Source of the DNA: Strix aluco
Lineage: Eukaryota; Chordata; Aves; Strigiformes; Strigidae
NCBI RefSeq assembly: GCF_031877795.1
Contig: NC_133933.1
Span: 62,508,984 to 62,572,983 of the forward strand
Reading direction: 5' to 3'
Length of the DNA: 64,000 nt
Each line of letters opens with the position of its first letter. Position 1 is the first letter of the stretch. Positions 56,201 through 64,000 of this stretch are shown piece by piece. The notes below the pieces were generated by a model. The model saw only the letters and a list, made by a program, of their open reading frames with translations, had not been told where the DNA came from and did no database searches. The position numbers and the translations under genes are program-made.

Positions 56201-58695
56201 AATTGCACTAACACAGCAAAAGATATGACCTCTGTCAGGAAAACCTTGCCATGTGAGTCCAGAAGAATAGGGAAAAGTGGATACTGAAAGATTAAGAGAA
56301 TAAGGAGACACTGAGTTAGTACTGGTCAGCATGAGAAGCTGTGGTCTCAGCAAGGCAGCATTTTTCCTATAGCATCACAAAAGAAGGATCTGAAGGGTAC
56401 AAAAAGGGAACTTTGCAGATGTTTGCGGGGAGGGCAGAGGGGAAAAAACATCAAGGTGCTTCTTTGAAACATGGGCTGCTCTCGTGAACCAGCTGGCCTC
56501 TCAACAATGAGCAACTTTCCAGGAAGCAGACTCAGAAATCTTTGTATAGGAGCAAGTCAGTGTGAGAGTTTGTGGCATATGTTGCAGTATAAAAGGTGAA
56601 GCAGTGGAAGATGTAAAGAGAGGAGGGATCTGGCCAAAGTGAGAGGTAGATAGATACGTGATAAAGGATAGGTATGACATGTGGGACAAGGAAGCATTTA
56701 TGAAAGCCAGAGAGAAGGTGGTTTCAATATGCAAGGTATGAAGAGTTGAGAATTGGATGAGAATTTTAACTACATGAGTGAAAAAGTATCTTACAGGTGT
56801 TACACAGAAATATCTGCAAGACAAAGGTTGGGAATGAGGCCCAGTTAGAGGTCCAAGGTGATAATGATAATCTGATTATGAGTGGATGAGAGTGCAGTGG
56901 TAATATTATTGACAGTGATCAGAAAAAATGTTGCTAAGAATGTGCAGGAAGAACATTTTAAGGCAGTTTTTGTCCAGACCATGTCATCCCAGGCCTCATT
57001 CTGGGCACACAGGTGCACACTGGGAGCTTTAGCTCTTGTAGCTCATGCTAAGAGTGAAGGAAGAAGGTCAAGATCAGAAGGCACTTTGTGAAAGACTCGT
57101 TGATAGCAGGAAGAATTTAGGAAAGTATTTGAAGTATAGGAGGAGTCTACTAAGACTGAAGCTGTAAACGAGAAGGATGCGAAAGCTTGGATCTGGCTAT
57201 GAACTAGAAGGACAGTTGAGCGTTAGAGAAGGAGATCTAACCAAGACTCTGAAGGTTTGTTGCTCTAAGTACGTCAGAAACTTTGTTTCTGTGTTAAATA
57301 AAAGGCCTTAAAACAGGAATTAAAATCAGCAGGAATCCAAGGTATGGCTTCACATGGATAAGTAACTCACTGACTTGTAGATTCACAGTAGTGAACAAGA
57401 GATCATAAGAAAACTGGAAATAGGGCATTGGGGGACTTTGGGGTGAAGATAAGTAGTGGCTTATATTTGATGTGAGAGAAATGGAGACTTCCTTTGATTA
57501 AACCCACAGTAACTAGGCTGCACAGGGTCTAAATACCTTATTAGATATTACTAAAACCTGCAGTCAATTATGTGACGCTGCTGGAGAAAAAGACCTTAGA
57601 GACTTGAGGAGCTCTCTATGCAAGGACTGAGTTTGCAAGGTGGTGTATCAAGACATATGTGTGAATATCCATAGTATCAAAGTACTTCATCCGCAAGTTA
57701 TCAAACCGTTCCATCTAGCCTTAGCAGCAAGATGTGGAACAGGTACAGCTGATACAGGGACTAGAAAGGTAGTTAATGTAACTCTTGGTTTTCAGGAATA
57801 ACAGACCTTGCCAATATCCATTCATTAACTTGATTCTTTTTTTCAATGGCTATTCCCCAAGTCCTTTGCATTTCATCAGTGCAAAGCATCAGATTGGGTC
57901 AAATTCATCTGCTTCATTTTTAGTACTCTTCTAGGAATCAATACAAATTGCAGATACTACCAGCTAAAACAATTGTGACTTTTCAAAGATGTTTAAATGA
58001 GCTATTTTCTGCAACTATTTTTTGGTTGTCTTTGATAACCACCTCACAAAGTGTTTTCTTACACTTAGTTAGTAATTCCATATAGTTAGAAAGGTGCTCA
58101 GCTGACCTGGTTATAAACACATCTGACAACTTCTTAACCTGTCTTGTAGCTTCTGTTTTGAGATCTATGATAGGTTTTCTCTGAGGAGTCATTTAGGTCC
58201 TCTGCAAAGACACATATTTGAATTGTTAAGGTTAGTTTGGACAGCACAGCCTTGAATTTAACACATCTTTCCTGTTTTCCAAAATTGCAGTAGACTATCA
58301 TGGCCACATTTCCCTACTAAACAAATGACATTTTCAGCTTCCCCACTCACCTTGGTATCTCAAATGAGACATGACAATTACTGACAATTTGGTGTTGTTT
58401 TTTATCAGAAAGTGAAATCTGATCAGATTTTTGGTAAGTAACACTCAACACTGAATTACATTACTATTGAGTATAGTGTGGCATGTAGGTTCTTGGCAAA
58501 GTATCCAAATCTGTGCAACTTCCTCAGATGAAGGATATATCAGGTCATATTTTTATTTTTGGTCCCTGTTTTTCCTTGCAGGTTCAGTATTCCCTGGTGC
58601 TACTTTATGTTTAATAATGGAAAGGGAGAAAATTCCATAGATGGCCCTAAGACTTGTTAATTTGCAAACAAGAAATGCAGCAATGTCTTTAAGGA

Positions 58696-59150
58696 GTCAC
58701 AGAATTGTTTAGGTTGAAAGGGAGCTCTTGAGATAGTCTAGTCCTGTGCTTCAGTTCATGCCCATTTCCTCTTGCCCTGTAACTAGGAACCACTGAGAAG
58801 AGTCTGGATCTCTTTTCTTAATTTTCTCCCATCAGGTACTTATACACACTGATAAGATCCCCCTGAGCCTTTTCTTTTCCAGGCTCTCTCAGCCTGTACT
58901 CGCATGAAAGATGCTCTGGTCTCATAATTGGTTTTATCGCTCTTTGTTGGACTCAGTCCAGTAAGTCCATATCTTTCTTATACTGGTTAGTCCAGCACTG
59001 GACCCAGCACTCCAGATGTGTCTCACCAGCACTGAGTAGAAGGAAAGAATCCCTTGACGTGCACTTCCTAATGCAGCCTGGGATGCTGTTGCTATTGAAT
59101 GACCTCGTCTTACAGTGAATCAGGAGAAGCCCTGATCCCTTCATTCTGTG
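58696..59150 (-). mobile_element. Old CR1 LINE fragment
   Basis: On the + strand, AGTCACAGAATTGTTTAGGT, CCTGAGCCTTTTCTTTTCCA, and TGGACTCAGTCCAGTAAGTC with TCCAGCACTGGACCCAGCAC are the reverse complement of a CR1 3' region. It is clearly more diverged than the other copies. The upper boundary is uncertain and may extend towards 59300. Confidence 0.75.
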
Positions 59151-62100
59151 CCGTCCTCATCAGGACATCTACCTATGGTACTGGGAATCCTATATGGGAT
59201 AAACTGGCATCTCACTTGCCAGTCATCTGTACAGTGAACTGAACAACCTGGTCACCTCTCTTGGAATTTTCCCTGCCCCAGAAACACAGGGTGTTTTCAA
59301 GTCAGCCTGCAGAGACTGTTTTTCTGGGGTACACCATTATCCTCCAGTGATCCACCATTCTGAACATGATTTTCATTGTTTTGAAGTGATAAGAGGAAAG
59401 GATGTTTCTTCTAGACAGTTACACAAGTGTACAGAATGTGATTAATGGTCCCTAACAGAAATCAGTCTCCTAGGTCCCAGTTTCAAGCGTAAGCCTATAT
59501 GCAGCAGGGTCATAGCCATTTGCCATCATCACCTGACCTGACTTCAGTATCAGTGTCTGTTTGTCCACATGGGGGGATCCACAGCTGCGTCCCCTACACA
59601 CACTTTGAGCCTGTTACTCAGCTTTGGGAGTTCTGAGTTGTCTGCTACCTGTGTACTTCCCATTGTAGTTCTAGAAGTTCTTCAGCAATCTTTGAGATAC
59701 AGCTGCAGGTACTTAACATGAGGGAACCATAGCATTAGGTTTGTGACTTGTTAAGGACCTCTCCTTTCTCCTAAGGTGCTCACTCCTCCTAAATCACTTC
59801 TGTTATCTAACATGATTCCCAGTGTATGTGGACAGAGAAAACTAGATCCAGCTCAGAAAGGGGAGCAGCCTAGAAGTTCAGGAGGAGTTGACAAACTTAA
59901 GAGCTCAAGACCTTAGGCTTTTGGCTCTTTTTGTTGTCTAAAGCCCAAGTCAAAATTCCTATCAGTTTTCTGCATGTTATATCATTTCCTCAGGGCTAGA
60001 CACATTGCTGGAGGCAAAACTTTTCTTTGTATGGTGCCAGATAGCTATTACAAAATCAATGATTCAACAGGGAAACATGCTTCTGAGTGAGCTGCACAAA
60101 CTCCTGAGCTGCAGTGATGTTGTCCTGGATATGAGTCTGAAAAGAACATTTCCTGCCTAAATCATCATCAGTAGACATCTTCACTCACATTGCTACAGTC
60201 GGGGATGGCAGCTTTATGCCCTGTGCCATGCACCATGCTGATCACAGAAAGACAGCCCATACACACCCGGGACATTTATGGGCCTCACAGATCACTCTGA
60301 AACATCTATAAAGGAGCTGCTGCCATATTAGCATTCCCTCTCCTTGTGTGCCACTACCTTGTGTGACATATCTGATCCCAGTTCAATAGCTAGAAAAAGG
60401 ATCGTTGCTGGGCCTCCATGTGCTTTACAGCCTCCTGCAGCTCTTGCTCTCCTACTACCCATTCTGCCACTGACTGTGGCCTCATTGTCCATTGCTCCAC
60501 TATGGGACTGATCTTCATATCTTCTGACTATGACAAAGGATTGCCAAAGCCATGCTGGTTTGAATCTCACAAGCTGGTTTAGTTTGCATAAATCACAACA
60601 AATCCAAACACCAGGCAGAAGAAGGCACTAATCTTCCTTCACGGCAGCATGAGGAAGCCTTCCAGCTATTCCTGGTTGAGGACAAAACCATGCTTCACTG
60701 AACAATGGCCTCTACAAATGCAGTGCCCCCTGTTATGCTTCCTCTGCCCCTCCCTTTCCCTTGGCTTCTTCCTAATTGCAATGTGCTGTTTCCCAACTCA
60801 ACAAAAGGCCTCATGCCTTTGACATGGGTTAGTATTGAAAATACTAATCTATATATGTCACATATTTATGTCACATAGATGCCTGCATTGTATTGAAAGT
60901 CAATGTGATTTAGTCTCCTAACTCAATTCCTTTTGAAATGTTACCTTTGATAATCCCATGTATTTGATGAAAAATCCAGTTGTAAATATAATTTTCATTT
61001 AGTTGATAACCTAGACAAGTAAATGTTACGATTTTCAGCAGCTGTAGCATCATTTAGAGACATTAACAGATGTGGTTTTATAGCCATATACATCTGATCA
61101 TCCTCTCCCAGTCTAAACACACATTGAAATCTCATTCTTGTCTATTTCAGAAAGGAAAGTATCCAAACAAGAGCAGCTAGGAATGCAAATAAACTGGAAT
61201 GTCTTGAAAGCACTGTCATGGACAATGTCCCAAGTTAAAGTAATTTTGCAAAATATGAAAGTAACTTGCTAATATTCCAGATTCATACCCTTTTGTAAGA
61301 ATGATCTGTCCTGTTTCCAACTCCTAAGGTAAAGGATCTGCTCAATCTGCCCTTGGTTTTTATTTTCACATTCTTCCAGACATCTGCACAGATAAATTAT
61401 TGTGGTTAAAAAAATTGCATAGTTCACACTGCCAGTGTCGTTGTTGTGCTTTGATACTAGGATAGTTAACTCCTTTACTGAAGCAGCTATTTAAGACTGA
61501 GCTGACAAAGGTACCTTTTCTAGAGCTTCCAAACAGAGCTGTGCAAGGAGTAACCCTCTGCAGATAATTAAAGGATGCTTTTTGCAGAAAGCTTTTTTTC
61601 AATATAAAGTTGTTTTATATTTAAATATCTTAGGTCATCTTTGTTTTTTAGGAGATTGTCATTTTAATTGTTCACCTTTTCCCTTCCCGTAGCACAATTT
61701 AATCATGTGCTCCATCCTTTTAAAGTGACTGGGTGGAATTTTAAGTGGCAGCATACTAAAAAAGTAATTCAGCTGTGGAGCTGCTATCATTCTGATGGTT
61801 TGGGTTCAACCCTACATGAGAGCATTAATTAGCTTCAGTTCATGAAGCAACCTCTCAATGACTGAATTTCTAGATTGATACTGTCTTTTAGAGTAGTTTT
61901 CATTCTTCTGCTTAACCGTATGTCCCAGTACTTTGTGGTATTGGCAGCTAGTGGAGTTGAACTTGCACAGTAAGGTATGAATTATTTTCCCCCCCTCAGA
62001 TTTATTTTATTGACAGGGAATTTTGAAAATTCATAGATCCATTTTCTCTGATGAGCTTTGGATTTTTGTACACTAGTTAACACCAGTCAAAAGAAATAGT

Positions 62101-64000
62101 ATAAAATCAGCATAATAAAATGCCTTCTGTTCTATTCCTCCCATAACAACTGCAAACATTCATAAATGTTTTCTGATTACTTCTGCAGGAGGTGAAGTGT
62201 ACTAAATCCTTCCTCCCCTAGCATTAATTTAATAGAAAATATTAGTGAATGGAATGAGAAGAAATGAATTTACTCTTGTAAATAGTATTATTGCAGACAC
62301 CGCTTTAATGTACCTTTAAGCAGGGCAATAACAAAATACCATTAGTCTGGATTACTAAGGAGCCAATAACAGAGGTGATAAAGAGTCGGGATGAAGACTT
62401 CATATCTGGTTCTCTTAGAATTTATTTTAAGCTGTTAATGGAAGATAGACATAAGAAATAAATGGGTCCACCTTTGCAATCTTAGAAAATTCTCTAAGTA
62501 CAAGCAAGGTGGCAGAAATCGGAAAGCAAACAAATGCAGTGTAGCCTCAAATGGTCATAAAGGGGATAAGTGCTTCCCAGGAAACCAAAGCAGAATGTTA
62601 TTTATTTACCAAGCTTTATTATTTGTTATTGTATATTCTTTGCATGAAATATTTAAAGAGGAGCTTTAATACACTTGAAAATTTTCTGACTTGTCCTACA
62701 TGAAAATGAAATCTTGGCTTTCCTGACAGCACATTGCTGTGCTATGTGGTGTTTAGCTGGATCCTGTTACTATGTGAGGCAACAAGCATTTTCCTGTGCT
62801 CTTTACTCAGAGTAGGATCAGGCTTGAGTCCAGCATCAAAATCTGTACTCACATATTTGGATAATACTGCTTAGTAGAAAACTCCAAATCTTGTTTCTTT
62901 TATGATACATTTAGTTGTTGTTGTTTTAAAACCTCTTATTTTATTGCAGAAATCACCCATTGTATGTGAGATAACCTACTTTTCATGTAAATATATCATA
63001 CATATAATTCTAAGAGTGAGCAAGCATGTATCATGCTGGTCCTAAGAATCAAAATACTTGCCTTTCAGACCATGCTGCCTAATAACAATATTAACCATTG
63101 CCACTAAAAAGAAAATAATTCAATTCAGTTTTATGTTCATTCAGAAAGCTCATAGATATTTTTAAGGGCCATGTCAAATATGTGTAATACAGTTTATGGG
63201 AGAGGAAGATTGCTGTAGCAGTTCAAGCAATAGTCTTGGTCCTAAAAGGCTGTGGTTTAATCCTTGTTCTGCTATTCCTTTGAGAGCTTGAGGCAAACCA
63301 CTTAGCATTTCTATGTCTCAGTTCCCATCTAAAACTGGAAGTAATAAATTTTCCACGTGTCAAGGATATTATGAGAAAACATACATTCAAAGAAGTTTGA
63401 ACCCCAAAGGGACCACTACACCTTTACCCTTGATGCTTAAATAGCAGCAGCCAATAATTTGAACCCAGTTACTGAGCTGAACCAATAACTTCCACTTAAC
63501 TGAGCCTAACTTGTGTCTGGCTAGCGTGGCTCTTCCAGAGTAGCACCCAAGCTTGACAGGATAACAGCAAGAGATACAGGTTTTACCATTTCCAATGGGG
63601 CTTTCTAGTAGCTAATCACCTCCTCTGTTAAAAGTGAGAGCCTTATTTCCTATTTGAAATGGTTCTTGTTATGCTTTAATATGCTAGATTAAAGAGCCTG
63701 CTAGTGCCTAGATTTTCTCCACATGAAGGTACTTGTATGCTATTATAGAGTCATCTCTTAATCTAATTTTTGATATGCTAAGCTGATTGAGCCCTTTAAT
63801 TGCAAGGTATTTTGTGAAGTCCTTGAATACGTTTGTGGCTCTTTTCTCTACTCTGATTTCTTAACATCCTAAGATGTGCAACAGAACAATTTACAATATA
63901 CCAGTATTAGTCTCATCCCTCCCATGTACAGAGGGGCAATTATCTCTTTTTGCTGCATTATTTTACTGAGTGTGTGTAAAAAACCATCTCATCATGTTTG
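59151..64000. other. Intergenic DNA, no gene recognised
   Basis: AT-rich DNA. Apart from the SINE-like remnant at 63.2-63.4 kb I see no repeat family, exon or RNA gene. 61-63 kb looks low in repeats and could hold conserved non-coding elements, which a sequence alignment would have to show. Confidence 0.5.
63205..63420 (+). mobile_element. MIR/CORE-SINE-like ancient SINE remnant
   Basis: GTGGTTTAATCCTTGTTCTG, then GAGGCAAACCACTTAGCATT and CTCAGTTCCCATCTAAAACT with GGAAGTAATAA, follow the order of the MIR/CORE-SINE body. It is highly diverged and the boundaries are approximate. Confidence 0.5.

Larger units (their letters stand above)
49031..58695. other. Intergenic DNA, no gene recognised
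   Basis: Single-copy-looking AT-rich DNA with only short frames. The possible repeat at 53.1 kb and a 69-codon minus frame at 57983-58192 are noted elsewhere. By human order, NOX3 would lie beyond the window, with its 3' end nearest. Confidence 0.55.

Overview
The window is bird nuclear DNA, most likely from a neoavian bird. The evidence is vertebrate GT-AG split genes, several CR1 LINE copies ending in the ATTCTGTG-type tail, an avian ERVL-type LTR element, and one GC-rich CpG island in otherwise AT-rich sequence. The gene order (TIAM2, TFB1M, CLDN20) matches the human 6q25 block.

Layout. Positions 1-13,695 (+ strand) hold the 3' part of TIAM2: 12 coding exons that give 648 residues covering the DH domain, the C-terminal PH domain and the acidic tail. 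Its 3' UTR runs into a short convergent gap. TFB1M lies on the minus strand from 47,408 down to 14,920. It has seven coding exons (1,053 bp including the stop, 350 aa) encoding the mitochondrial 12S rRNA adenine dimethyltransferase, and all exon phases join cleanly. The intronless coding region of CLDN20 (219 aa) sits on the + strand at 24,333-24,992, inside the 11.9-kb TFB1M intron. A CpG island at about 47.93-49.03 kb is the TFB1M promoter and contains NRF-1-like, ETS/GABP-like and CCAAT motifs. From about 49 to 64 kb I recognise no gene; the human order would place NOX3 beyond the window.

Mobile DNA. There are five CR1 fragments: 15.5 kb (-), 26.6-27.9 kb (+, with an inverted 5' piece), 31.8 kb (-), 38.9-41.2 kb (+), and 58.7 kb (-, old). 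A 2.1-kb LTR element at 32.17-34.28 kb has no gag or pol frame and carries a 48-bp minisatellite plus a 146-bp internal duplication. An ancient MIR/CORE-SINE-like remnant lies near 63.3 kb.

How the parts relate. TIAM2 (Rac GEF signalling), TFB1M (mitoribosome maturation) and CLDN20 (tight junction) share no pathway. They share a tightly interlocked locus with tail-to-tail ends, a nested antisense gene, and an inverted pair of near-identical CR1 copies flanking CLDN20. I found no new protein-coding system. The most interesting items are structural: the twin-primed CR1, the inverted CR1 pair, the gene-less LTR element, and the TFB1M promoter architecture.
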